64,000 nt of DNA. Source: Persicimonas caeni. Its GTDB lineage: Bacteria > Myxococcota_A > Bradymonadia > Bradymonadales > Bradymonadaceae. The DNA is taken from the NCBI RefSeq assembly GCF_006517175.1, contig NZ_CP041186.1:4429074-4493073 (forward strand), written 5' to 3'. The notes beneath the pieces are model-generated. The model had not been told where the DNA came from. It made no database searches and saw only the letters and a program-made list of their open reading frames with translations. Numbering within the stretch: the first letter of the stretch is position 1; each line of letters starts with the position of its first letter. Position numbers and translations under genes: made by a program. Shown piece after piece: positions 51,162 through 60,600 of this stretch.

Positions 51162-52844
51162 TCAGTGTTGGGGCGTCAGGTGGTTATTGTCGGCCTCGAA
51201 GAAGGCAAATGCAAGGTCGGCAGCCACCCTTGGGAAATCGTCGAGAGCGGTCACGCCGATGACCGTGGCGCCGTGTCGGCGATAAGCCTTGTCGTGATTG
51301 GGAAAGTCGTCGGGGAGGCCATACGGGGCCGTATGCTTGAGGATGACCACCTGCGCCGAACGGGTGCACGCCTCACCGAAGATGGAGGCGGTGTTGTCTC
51401 CGTCTTCGTAGTTTCGGTCGAAGTCATGATCGGTGATGATCACACGGATCGGTTGGCGCCCGCCGCATTCGGTGACCGACTCGCGCAGGCGCTCGAAGGG
51501 AAACTCGGTGCCCCCGCCGACGTAGTGCATCAAAAAGCGCGACATCTCGACCTCCGAGCGGCACCACTCCCAGTAGTCGACGTAGTGGTGCGAGTACATC
51601 AGCGCGCGGACGAACCCGCCGGCGCGGATGGTCCCCACGCATAAGATCTGGGCGGCCAAGGTCATCGCGTTGAGCGAGAAGCGCGGGTCGGGCATCGAGC
51701 CGCTCACGTCGAGGTAGATCTCCATGCGCGGCTGCCACATGGGCACCTCGTACCCCTCGATCTCGGCGATGCGCTCGCGCTCCAGGGGCAGCGCTCGGCC
51801 CAACTCTTCGCCTTGGGTCAAGAAGGTCTGCATCCAGTCGATGCTCCCGACCGGCCGGCCCGGCTCCCACTCGCGCATCGTGGTGGGCACGACCGCCTCG
51901 CCCAATGATGGCTGGGTGGGCGGGCGGAGCAAGAACTCCTCGGCCTTGCGCCGGTAGAACGCCGCCATGATTTCGGGGACCTTCTCGGCGTTGGCGCCGC
52001 CTACCCCCGGGAGCCCCCCGATGCGCCTCTCGAGCTCTTTGGCCCGCTCGAGATGCTCGCTATCGCCGATGCTCAACCAGCCTTCGTCGATGGCTCGTTG
52101 GATCGCCTCGAGCTCCTTGGCAGTGGGGATCAACGCGTCGGCCCAGTCCTCCGCCGATGGCTCGCCGACGAGGTCTTCGAGGGGGCGAAAGATCAAGATC
52201 GTCTTCTGCTTCTCTTCGGGCGGCTTGATATAGCGCACGAAGACCGACAAGAAGTAGGTGAACTGCGTGTAAATATTGGGCCCGAGCCGGTACAGGTTCT
52301 GGGCCAGAAGCTGCGCCTCGGCGCGATAATTCGGGTACTCGTCCTCGTAGTCGTCGGCGCAGCCGCCCATGAGCGTGTCGGGCTCGAGGCGCCACAACTC
52401 TTCGTAGACGGCCATGTAGAAGAAAAAGGCCGGGTCGTTCTGCCAGTGCTTCGGGTCGACGACGGCGCGGTACAGCCGGATAAACTCGTCGCGGTAGTCG
52501 TCGGCGAGGTGCTCGTTGATGAGCAGATCTTCGAAGAGATTGGTCAGCGAGTAGTTCTCGATGGGCACGAGCTGGCGCTGCAAGATGCGAAGCCTCGCCT
52601 CGACGGCCATCGACGCCGGCCAGCGCACGTGGTGGCCCAACTCGTGAGCCAAGAGCGCCTCGAGGCAATCGGAGACGCCTTTCTCCTCGAGCAGCGCCAG
52701 GTTGACCGACACCTGCCGCGTCCCCATGTCGATCTGGGCTGGGTGCTCGAGCGTGTCGTCGGCGAGCGGATCGCTCATCACCAAGAACTGCGACCAGCGC
52801 CGTTGCGCGTTATGCCAGGCCGTCGAGAGCTGATTCACGCGCAC
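51162..52844 (-). CDS. Metallopeptidase-like plus vWA domain protein
   Basis: A 560-residue protein. The N-terminal part has HELGHH at 67-72, a zinc-protease HExxH motif, with NLFEDLLINEHLADDY near 102-120 that could give the third ligand. The C-terminal part is a vWA domain with the metal-ion site DVSGS at 379-383, TxxxGGGTEF near 440 and IIITDHD-like VIITDHDF. This two-part layout is that of VWA-like/DUF2201 proteins that act with MoxR AAA+ ATPases. The GTG start at 52844 overlaps the upstream stop by 10 bp. Confidence 0.82.
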   Translation of the reverse strand: MRVNQLSTAWHNAQRRWSQFLVMSDPLADDTLEHPAQIDMGTRQVSVNLALLEEKGVSDCLEALLAHELGHHVRWPASMAVEARLRILQRQLVPIENYSLTNLFEDLLINEHLADDYRDEFIRLYRAVVDPKHWQNDPAFFFYMAVYEELWRLEPDTLMGGCADDYEDEYPNYRAEAQLLAQNLYRLGPNIYTQFTYFLSVFVRYIKPPEEKQKTILIFRPLEDLVGEPSAEDWADALIPTAKELEAIQRAIDEGWLSIGDSEHLERAKELERRIGGLPGVGGANAEKVPEIMAAFYRRKAEEFLLRPPTQPSLGEAVVPTTMREWEPGRPVGSIDWMQTFLTQGEELGRALPLERERIAEIEGYEVPMWQPRMEIYLDVSGSMPDPRFSLNAMTLAAQILCVGTIRAGGFVRALMYSHHYVDYWEWCRSEVEMSRFLMHYVGGGTEFPFERLRESVTECGGRQPIRVIITDHDFDRNYEDGDNTASIFGEACTRSAQVVILKHTAPYGLPDDFPNHDKAYRRHGATVIGVTALDDFPRVAADLAFAFFEADNNHLTPQH

Positions 52845-53725
52845 TCCGCGACCCAGAGGCGCTGTGAATCGACGGCGCTGACCACCACGAAGCCGGCGTC
52901 AGAGACGAGCTGGTTGTGCGGGTGGCTCAGGTAGGGCAGGGCGAGGTCATGTCGGCCGACCCGAAGCCGGCTGTCGGAGAGCTCTGGCTGCGGAGTCTCG
53001 TCCGACGGGTGGTAACGCCCCTCGACCTCAGTGTGGCCGAGCACGCGTACGGGCCCCCCGCGCCGCACGAAGACCGCCAGGCCCACATCGTCGCGCAGGC
53101 GATCGGCGACGTAGACCACGCTGGGGGTGAGCAGGTGCATCTCGCCGGGCAAAAAGTTGGCGTCGAAACGTGCAGGCTCGAGGATGTCGAGGGCGAGTGG
53201 GCCCTCCCAGCTCTGCGGCCGGTCCGGCTCGAGCACAGGCTGCAGGCATTGGGTTAGCCAGCCGGAGAGGTGTTCGGCTGCCTCGAAGTCGGTCGCGCAG
53301 GATCGCACGTAGGCGTCCATCCACGCCGGCTTGTCGAGCAGCCCTTCGCAGATATTCCACGTGTCGACGAGCACCTCGAGGCGTCTGTCCGGCGCGAGCT
53401 CGGGCAACCTCGCGGGCAACAGCTTGCCAAAGCAGCGGGTCAGAAAATTCGCCGCGTGGGTAAACGCGGGCGGCCCGTTGGGGGCCGTGTATCGAGTCGC
53501 ATATTCGAGGGGCTGCTGCGTGACATAACCCTGACCGATCGCTTCGCCGAGCAGGTGCAGATAAGCCTCGGCGACCGCGAGCCGCTCGCCCGAGCCTTCA
53601 AGGGCGTCGAAGAGCGGCCGGCCGAGTTGGGCCTCGTAGGTCGCAAAGAGCTCGTCGTCCCAGTCGGCGAACCGCTCGGCGCCCTGCTCGGAGATGCGGC
53701 GAACGACGGTGTGGTAGGTCTTCAT
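52835..53725 (-). CDS. Unknown protein between MoxR and vWA genes
   Basis: A 296-residue protein with GAGGAG before its ATG. The first 190 residues are helical (YLHLLGEAIGQGYV, NFLTRCFGKLLPARLPELAP). The last 100 are beta-rich (MHLLTPSVVYVADRLRDDVGLAVFVRRGGPVRVLGHTEVEG and LALPYLSHPHNQLVSDAGFVVVSAVD), vaguely FHA- or OB-like. No family assigned. Its fixed place between the ATPase and the vWA protein suggests a third core component. Confidence 0.6.
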   Translation of the reverse strand: MKTYHTVVRRISEQGAERFADWDDELFATYEAQLGRPLFDALEGSGERLAVAEAYLHLLGEAIGQGYVTQQPLEYATRYTAPNGPPAFTHAANFLTRCFGKLLPARLPELAPDRRLEVLVDTWNICEGLLDKPAWMDAYVRSCATDFEAAEHLSGWLTQCLQPVLEPDRPQSWEGPLALDILEPARFDANFLPGEMHLLTPSVVYVADRLRDDVGLAVFVRRGGPVRVLGHTEVEGRYHPSDETPQPELSDSRLRVGRHDLALPYLSHPHNQLVSDAGFVVVSAVDSQRLWVAECA

Positions 53726-53735
53726 CCCGTGCTCC

Positions 53736-55241
53736 TCAGCTCCCGAGTCGTGCGTAAATCCCCTTCAGAAACATCACGTCTTCGTGCACCGGCGCGCTCA
53801 ACTCGTGGCGATCGAGCAGCCACTTCATGCGCTGGCGTACCTCGTCGCGGCGCTTGGCGCGCTCGGCAGGCTGCAGGGCGTCGGCGCCCTGGGCGAGCGT
53901 GGCGAGCTTGCGCACCTCGTCGCGCGTCTGGCCGTAGGCGGCGTACTGGTCGAGCGCGCGCTCGAAGAGTTGTGAGATCCAGCCGGCGCGGTCGTTGGCG
54001 TAGGTGGCGTTTTCGGTCTTCTGGAAAAACGCGCTCTGCGGGTTTGGCTTGAGCTTGGCGAATAGAATCCACGGCGCCAGCGCCCGCACGTCGTCGAGCG
54101 ACACCTTCGGCTGCCCGCGAAAAAACGCCAGCGCCTTGGCGTAGTGAAACAGCGCCTGGTAGGTGCGCGGCGAGATGCCCGTCTCGGCCTGCGAACAGAT
54201 ATGCGCCTGCTTGTCGAGCGGGCAGTCCTCGTTGCACACGTGGGCGAGCTTGCGGCCCGACAGATGCAGCGTGTCTTTGCTCATGCGCTCGAAGTCGGTG
54301 CTCGCCTGGCGGCAAAAGTCGAGCTGGCTGGCGAAGAAGCCCACGATCTCGCGCACCGCGTCGGGGATGGGCACCTCGCGCACCTGGCGGTCGACCTCGG
54401 TGAGCTCGTCGGCGCTGATGCGAATATTGTCGGGCAGCGCCTCCTCGGGCCGCTGAGCGCGGGCGATTCGCCGGTCGAGCACTTCGAGGTGCTCGCTGTG
54501 GAACGGCGTCGAGCGCACCACCGCGTCGAGCCGGTCTTTCAGCGCGGCGATCACCGGGAAGGTACCGCCGCCGAGGTCGTCGTTGGCGGTCAGGAACCAC
54601 GCCGAACGACCCGTCTCGACGGTCTGCTCGTACATCTCGGCGTAGCCTTCGGCCATCAGGCTGAGCAGCGCCGACTGAGTCTTGGTGGGGATGCGGTTGT
54701 ACTCGTCGATGATCTTGACCCGCCGGGTGATCCAATTTCGCCAGGCGACCCGAATCTCGTCGGTGCGCTCGGCGCGCACCAGCTCGGCAGGGAGCGGGCT
54801 TCCCAGGAGGTCGGTCACCGTGAGCTGCGGGTGGCCGTGCTGCACCGAGCGGCGCACCTCGTCGAGGCTGTCGCCGGCGATGAGCGCCATGAGCGTAGCC
54901 ACCGTGGTCTTGCCGCGGCCCGGCGCGCCCAAAATAAGCAAGCGCCTCGAGGTCATCAGCGTCAGAATCGGCAGCAGCACGAACGAGGCGTACGCCTCGC
55001 CGTCGACCAGCGCCACCTTGCGGTCGCCCCCGCCGAGTTCGATGCGCGGACCGAACTCGACGTCGAAATACGACGTTCGAAGCGCCCGACGCACGATCCA
55101 GGCGTACGCCGCGCGCAATCGGTCCGTAGGCGAGCCCGTCCCGCGTTTCCCCAACGTGATATTCTTCCCGTCTGGCCCGTCGCCCACACGCGCTCGGCCA
55201 TCGAGCAGCGAGGCGACCAGTGTTTTTGCGTCTGTCGGCAT
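53736..55241 (-). CDS. MoxR-type AAA+ ATPase
   Basis: A 501-residue protein. Walker A GAPGRGKTT at 105-113, Walker B VKIIDEYNRI at 175-184 (MoxR usually has DEINR), sensor region WFLTANDDLGGGTFPVIAALKDRLD, arginine-finger region and a helical C-terminal half containing CNEDCPLDKQAHIC, a possible zinc knuckle. MoxR ATPases remodel protein complexes together with vWA partners. The ATG at 55241 is preferred over 55265 because AAGGA is directly upstream. It is the first gene of the operon. Confidence 0.88.
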   Translation of the reverse strand: MPTDAKTLVASLLDGRARVGDGPDGKNITLGKRGTGSPTDRLRAAYAWIVRRALRTSYFDVEFGPRIELGGGDRKVALVDGEAYASFVLLPILTLMTSRRLLILGAPGRGKTTVATLMALIAGDSLDEVRRSVQHGHPQLTVTDLLGSPLPAELVRAERTDEIRVAWRNWITRRVKIIDEYNRIPTKTQSALLSLMAEGYAEMYEQTVETGRSAWFLTANDDLGGGTFPVIAALKDRLDAVVRSTPFHSEHLEVLDRRIARAQRPEEALPDNIRISADELTEVDRQVREVPIPDAVREIVGFFASQLDFCRQASTDFERMSKDTLHLSGRKLAHVCNEDCPLDKQAHICSQAETGISPRTYQALFHYAKALAFFRGQPKVSLDDVRALAPWILFAKLKPNPQSAFFQKTENATYANDRAGWISQLFERALDQYAAYGQTRDEVRKLATLAQGADALQPAERAKRRDEVRQRMKWLLDRHELSAPVHEDVMFLKGIYARLGS

Positions 55242-55369
55242 ATCCTTCGCGCCCCGTTGTTCCAAATGGAAAGATGGCGAATGGTGCGATTATACTCGGC
55301 ACGCGCCGTGACGCCACCTTGCTTGCCTTCTTGCTTGCTTTCTTGATTGCGCGCTTGGGAACATCCCCT

Positions 55370-55690
55370 ATGGTCCGCCCCATCCTCCACATCTTGCTTC
55401 ACTTCTTGGTCCCCGGCCTCGTCGCCCGCGCTGCCTGGCGCGAGCAGTGGAAGAAAGCCTGGCTGGTCATGGTCGCCACGATGATCGTCGACCTCGACCA
55501 CCTGCTCGCCGACCCGCTATACGACCCCGACCGCTGCAGCATCGGCTTCCACCCACTGCATACTTGGCCCGCCTGGATCGTCTACACGGCACTGTGCGTG
55601 CATCCGAAGACGCGCTGGGTGGGCGTGGGGCTCGTCATCCACATGGTGCTCGACGCGGTCGATTGTGTGTGGATGACCTCTTTGGGATAG
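55370..55690 (+). CDS. DUF6122-family membrane protein
   Basis: A 106-residue protein with about four membrane helices. MVRPILHILLHFLVPGLVAR, the central VATMIVDLDHLLADPLYDPDRCSIGFHPLH and the end HMVLDAVDCVWM match the DUF6122 pattern. Conserved Asp and His residues inside the helices suggest a membrane-embedded metal site, but no function is established. The ATG at 55370 gives the family start; the in-frame ATG further upstream adds non-conserved sequence. Confidence 0.8.
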   Translation: MVRPILHILLHFLVPGLVARAAWREQWKKAWLVMVATMIVDLDHLLADPLYDPDRCSIGFHPLHTWPAWIVYTALCVHPKTRWVGVGLVIHMVLDAVDCVWMTSLG

Positions 55691-55710
55691 GGGGTGAACC
55701 TTTTGGAGTA

Positions 55711-55892
55711 GGGGGGAACCGCAAAGGTCGCGAAGTACGCAAAGGGAGCAAAGGTTCAGACCTCGTGGAGTCGAGCTTCTTAGCTTCTTAGCTTCTTAGC
55801 TTTTTAGCTTTTTAGCTTTTTAGCTTCTTAGCTTCTTAGCTTCTTAGCTTCTTAGCTTCTTAGCTTCCTCCGCGCTCTTCGCGGTTCCCCCC
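55711..55892. repeat. Twelve octamers (AGCTTCTT type) inside a 12-bp inverted repeat
   Basis: From 55774 to 55869 the octamer AGCTTCTT runs for 12 copies; copies 4-6 are AGCTTTTT and the last is AGCTTCCT. The array is bracketed by GGGGGGAACCGC (55711-55722) and its exact reverse complement (55881-55892). It lies 76 bp upstream of the lipoprotein at 55968. Slippage could change promoter spacing in steps of 8 bp. Confidence 0.9.
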
Positions 55893-55967
55893 CACAGGTT
55901 GGATCGAGGTCGAGGCTTTTGCTAAGGTGCCCGCGTCCACCAAATAGCGAATTTTCGAGGCTCCATC

Positions 55968-56639
55968 ATGATGCTCCGCACCGCACTCGCCGCCACTACG
56001 CTCGTTGCCTCCGCCATGGCCCTCTCGGGATGTATCGAGCTGGGGGAGCAAGGCTGCACGAGCGACGAGGAATGCCGCGGTGCGCGTGTCTGCGCGCCGT
56101 GGGGCGCGTGCGTCGACTCGGCGCGGGCGAATCTCGAGCCCGACGCCGGTACGGACGCCGACGTGCCCGACACCAACGTGCCCGATACCGCCGAGGCCGG
56201 GCCCGACATCGGCGAGGTGCCCCCGTACGACCTGCGCATCATGAGCGTGAGCGACGAATGCGACGGCGACCTCCGAACCGCCCAATTCGTGCTGCGCCCC
56301 GGCTCCGACGAAGAGTGGTGTGCCGAAGAGCCGGTGCGGCTCGTCGTCGACATCGAGGGGGCGCTCGACCTCAACAGCCAAACACCGGGCAGCACGACCC
56401 TCTTCGCCGACGGCATCTCGGTGACCGCCTGTGAGGAAGATACGTGCGTGGGCACCGACAACGGCGAACTTACCCTCGACTTCTATGTCCCGGGCGAAGT
56501 CATCACGGGCCGCCTGGTCGCCGAGTTCCAACGAGACGAGCGCGTCTCGCAGCGCATCTCCGGGCAGACCTACGATCTCGACATCGCCGATCTGCGGCCA
56601 AACTGGTGTGCCTACGCGGACGACGAGTGCCGGTTTTGA
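55968..56639 (+). CDS. Lipoprotein with Cys-rich N-terminal region
   Basis: A 223-residue protein with lipobox ALSGC, a Cys-bearing segment (GCTSDEECRGARVCAPWGACV, two or three disulfides), an Asp/Pro/Val tether, then a beta-rich domain (YDLRIMSVSDECDGDLRTAQFVLRPG, LTLDFYVPGEVITGRLVAEFQ). The CTSDEECxxxxVC pattern is common in myxobacterial surface proteins. Function unknown. GAGG lies 7 bp before the ATG pair. Confidence 0.7.
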   Translation: MMLRTALAATTLVASAMALSGCIELGEQGCTSDEECRGARVCAPWGACVDSARANLEPDAGTDADVPDTNVPDTAEAGPDIGEVPPYDLRIMSVSDECDGDLRTAQFVLRPGSDEEWCAEEPVRLVVDIEGALDLNSQTPGSTTLFADGISVTACEEDTCVGTDNGELTLDFYVPGEVITGRLVAEFQRDERVSQRISGQTYDLDIADLRPNWCAYADDECRF

Positions 56640-56652
56640 TGAGTTGAGGCCT

Positions 56653-57645
56653 ATGATGAAGTTGTTGTTCCAGTTCACCGATGTTCCGAGACGCGGCCAG
56701 GTTTGGAAGACCGAGCTCGACGTCGATTTGACGATTCACACCCGCCCGGCGCTCGTCGCCGCGCGAGATCGCTTCGCTCGCGCCTACGGGACGAATTACG
56801 CCCGCGAGGAGCTGCGCCGGGGGGTGATTCGCGGCCTGAAAGACTTCGGCTACAAGCTGGTCCCGCAGCTCGACATGACACTCCAAGAGCAGTTGTACGA
56901 TCTTCGCTCGGAGGCGCGGGAGCACGCCATCGTCGCCAACGCAGCCATCGACGAGTATTGGCTCGAGGAGGCCGATTACCGCGCGGTGGAGCGAGGCCTG
57001 CTGGCTCATACTCTCGGCAACCCGTCGTCGACGGCGCGCTTTGTGCGCGATGTCGCCACCAAACTCGCCGAGCTCGATCCGGTCGACAGGATGCGCCACA
57101 TCTACGCGGTCCGAGGGGCGTATCTGGGTGAGCGTTTGCCCTTCGCCCAGGCCGCCCCCGAGCTGCTGGCCGATGCGTTCGGCGGCGCGCAGGCCATCCC
57201 GCGCCTCGAGGGCCCCGCCGACTTGATGGACTCGGATGCGCGAGCGAATTACGAGCGGATCGTGGAGATCGGCAACGACACCCTCGCGTCGCTGCTGCTG
57301 GTCTGTCGAGCGTGCGGTGGGCCGATTAACGGCGATCAGCTCGACGTCGAAGAGCTGCGCCAGGCCCTGCTCGTCGACGTGATGGCGGGGCTGGCCCGGC
57401 GGCTGGTCGAAGACGACGAGTTCCTCGACACATTGATCAAGACCTGGGTCCTGCCCCGCGTCGAGGAGAGCTACGAACAGATGGACGAGCGCATCGACGA
57501 GCTCCTGGACCACCTGGCGCCAACGAGTGGCATCACCCGCGAGAAGTTCCTCGCCATGGATAGTTGCCCCGAGTGGCTCGAGCTGGCTGCCAGGCTCGGC
57601 TCGCCACTTCCCGAAGATATCCCCCGCCCCGATCGCTCGTCCTAA
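56653..57645 (+). CDS. Conserved-looking cytoplasmic protein of unknown function
   Basis: A 330-residue, mostly helical protein with no signal or membrane segment. Blocks are LFQFTDVPRRGQVWKTELDVDLTIHTRP, then REELRRGVIRGLKDFGYKLVPQLDM, and a CRACGG pair near residue 219. Not recognised. It starts at an ATG-ATG pair 13 bp after the lipoprotein stop and may be cotranscribed with it. It converges on the large envelope protein with a 6-bp gap. Confidence 0.6.
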   Translation: MMKLLFQFTDVPRRGQVWKTELDVDLTIHTRPALVAARDRFARAYGTNYAREELRRGVIRGLKDFGYKLVPQLDMTLQEQLYDLRSEAREHAIVANAAIDEYWLEEADYRAVERGLLAHTLGNPSSTARFVRDVATKLAELDPVDRMRHIYAVRGAYLGERLPFAQAAPELLADAFGGAQAIPRLEGPADLMDSDARANYERIVEIGNDTLASLLLVCRACGGPINGDQLDVEELRQALLVDVMAGLARRLVEDDEFLDTLIKTWVLPRVEESYEQMDERIDELLDHLAPTSGITREKFLAMDSCPEWLELAARLGSPLPEDIPRPDRSS

Positions 57646-57651
57646 TACATT

Positions 57652-60600
57652 TTAATCGGCCTCTTCGGGGCTCTTCGGCGGTTCTCCGGACCCGGATCCA
57701 TGACCAGACCCGGAGCCGTGACCAGACCCGGCGCCGTGACCAGACTCGGATTTCTGGCGCCCGCGCCAGAGGCCCCCCTCACTAAACGCTTGCCAGCCCC
57801 ACGGCACCCACTTCAACAGCCGGCTGACCAACCAGAAGGCCCACGCGAGCATCAGCACACGCCACACGAGCATGGGCAGCGAGACGATCGCCGGGGTGGC
57901 CAGCTCCGAGCCGCTGCGGTCGACGTACCAGCGCAACAGCGAGTCGAAGGAGTCGGCGCCGGCGACCTGCATGTCGACGTTGAAGAGCAGGTTGGTGTGC
58001 ACGGCGGCGTACAAGGTGGCCGCCGCGGCGATGGTCATGCCGACGACGAAGAGCTGGACGAGGTCGAATTTCCACCACTTCTCGGGCGCCTTGGCCTTGC
58101 GCAGCGTGAGCACGGCGAACCAGCCGACGACCGGGATGAGCGCGGCGTAGGGGAGTTGGGACATGCCGATGACCAAGAGCATCCACTCCCAGGTCTGCAG
58201 CGGCAGGCCGCGCAGCCGGCCGAGCAGGACCGCGATGATGAGCAGGATGACCAGGTGCGACCAGAACATGACCGCCGGGCCCCACTGCGGGCCGATGGTG
58301 CGCAAGAGCCAGCGGTCCTGGCCGCGCTCGATGCGCAGCTCGACGTTGGCAGCCTGCGAGCCGATGTCGACCTGGGGCATCCGCTCGACAAAGCTTCGCT
58401 CCCACGGCTGTTGCCATTTGACCACGTAGGTGTGCTCGCCGGGGCGCACGGGCAGGTCGAGCTTGCCCTCTTCGAGGCGCAGGCTGCGCTCCTCGTCGTC
58501 GACGGTGGTGGTCTGCAGCTCGGCGCCCTCGGGGAGCGTGACCGTCTGCCAGCCGCCCTGCGAGGCGCGGATGGTCATCTCGAGGGTGGCCTCGAGCAGG
58601 CGCTTGCCGGGCTTGATGGTGTAGTCGACGTGCTCGACGGTCGACGATTGGCCCTCGGCGCCCGCGGGGCGCTCGACGCCGATGGTGAGCTTTTCGCCCG
58701 GCCACGGCTTCCAGGTGGGGCGGAAGACGCCGTCGTCGCCCAGAAGCTCGACGGGCGGAAGCTCCGAGAAGTTGCACCGCCAGATGCGGCTGCATTCGAC
58801 GGTCCACGACTCCGACCACGGCTTGTCCTTGGGAGCGACGAGTTCGACCTGCGGGCGGATGGGCAGCTCGCTGACGTAGCTGACGGTGCTCTCGCCGCGC
58901 GGGAAGTCGACGAGCACCACGCCGTCTTCGACGCGAAGGCCGTCGCTGATGACGTTCTCGCCGTCGACGAGCGGGAGCTTGACCAGCTGCGGCCGCTCGG
59001 TATTCGGGCGGGTGACGGTCGTCTGCACCTTCCACGGGAGCCCCAGGCCGACGGTGCGGTGGACGCTGTACCAGGGCGGAAGCTCCGGGGTCTGCTGCAC
59101 GCCCGACTGCCCTGCGCCCTGGGCGCCCGCGTCGCCGGACTGCTGCTGGCGGGTGAGCTGCAGCGAGTTGTCGGGCACGCCCTCGGGGCTGATGCCGTCG
59201 ACGGTCCAGTCGTCGCTCGCAAAGGCGACCTGCTTGGGACGGGTGGCCGAATGGAACTGCACGGTGACCACGTTGCGGTTGGCCAGGCGGCCGCGCATCG
59301 TGACTGTGTGGCGGCCCTCGGGCAGGCGCACGATGGTCAGCCCGCCGGGATCGCGGCGCAGCTGGTCGGTCGCGATGCCGTCGACTGCGATCGACTCGAT
59401 GAGCACGGCGTCGGCGGGGCCGGGCAGGTGCCAGCCCGAATCCTTCTGGGCGTGGACCTCGGCGCGCATCTCGAAGGCGAGCCCGTCGACCTCGATGTCG
59501 GCGCGGCTGACGACCACGCAGACCCCGTCGCATTTGCGCGCCTCGACCATGCGTTTTTGCAGCGTCTGGAGCATCTCGTCGTGGTCGCCCATCGGCTGGG
59601 CGTGCGCATCGCCACCTACACCGAGCACGCAACCGAGCACGAATGCGCCGGTCAGCAGCACTGCGCTCGCATGGACGAGCTTTTTCCACAGCTCGGCGGC
59701 GGTGTCCGAGCCGCTTGTGTCGTCGTCAGCGTCGCCTCGTTTGGGCCTGCGGCCGGCGATCTTGCTCGGGTCGAGCAACAACAGCAGGGCGAGCACGATG
59801 AGCAGGCCGACGCGCAAAAAGGCCAGCGCGCGGTTGATCGTCGGCGAGACGAGCCACAGGTCGATCTCGTGGTCCTTGTGGACCGGTCCGTTCCAGCGCA
59901 GCCTCCAGCTATTCCACGACCAGTCGGGCAGGCCGGGGCCGGTCTGGACGACCGCCTTGGGGTCGACCTGCTGAAGGTCGAGCTTGTTGCGCGAGCCCAG
60001 CCAACTCGCGGCCTTCTTCTTGTAAGGCTTTTCGAATTTGCGTTGGGCCGGGGCGCCTTCCATCGCGGCCTCGTCCGCCTCGCCGCCAAACTGGATCTCT
60101 TGTTCCACCGCCGATTCCGCAGCGGTGAACGGGGCGTTCTGCTTTTGGGCCAGGGTGAACGAGTAGTCGTCGTAGTCGCCGGTCTTGAACGCGCGGCGAT
60201 CGACCTCGGGGTGCAGCCCCGCTCGGATCTGGTCGTGGGCGAAGCTGGCGAGGACGCCGAAGAGCACCAGAAGGGTGATGAATCGGTAGGTTTGCACGCC
60301 CTTGCGCCACCAACCCTCGGGCAGCACGCGCAGCAGCGCGATGGCGGCGACCAGGTGCAGCCAGACCCACATGGGCGCGCCGCTGTGGCCGTGGGTGAGC
60401 ACCAGCGCCACGATCGCCAGCGGCGTCCAGCGCCAGCCCATCAGCTTGCCGATGCTCAAGGCGACCATGAGCACGAAGAAGAAGTCCCACAGGGTCCACG
60501 AGTCGAGCCAGGTGCCGTCGACCTCGTCGACGCCGCCGGCGGCAAAGAGCGTCCAGCCGGGCGGCAGGCTCAGCGTGGCGTCGAGTTGCTGGACGTCGTG

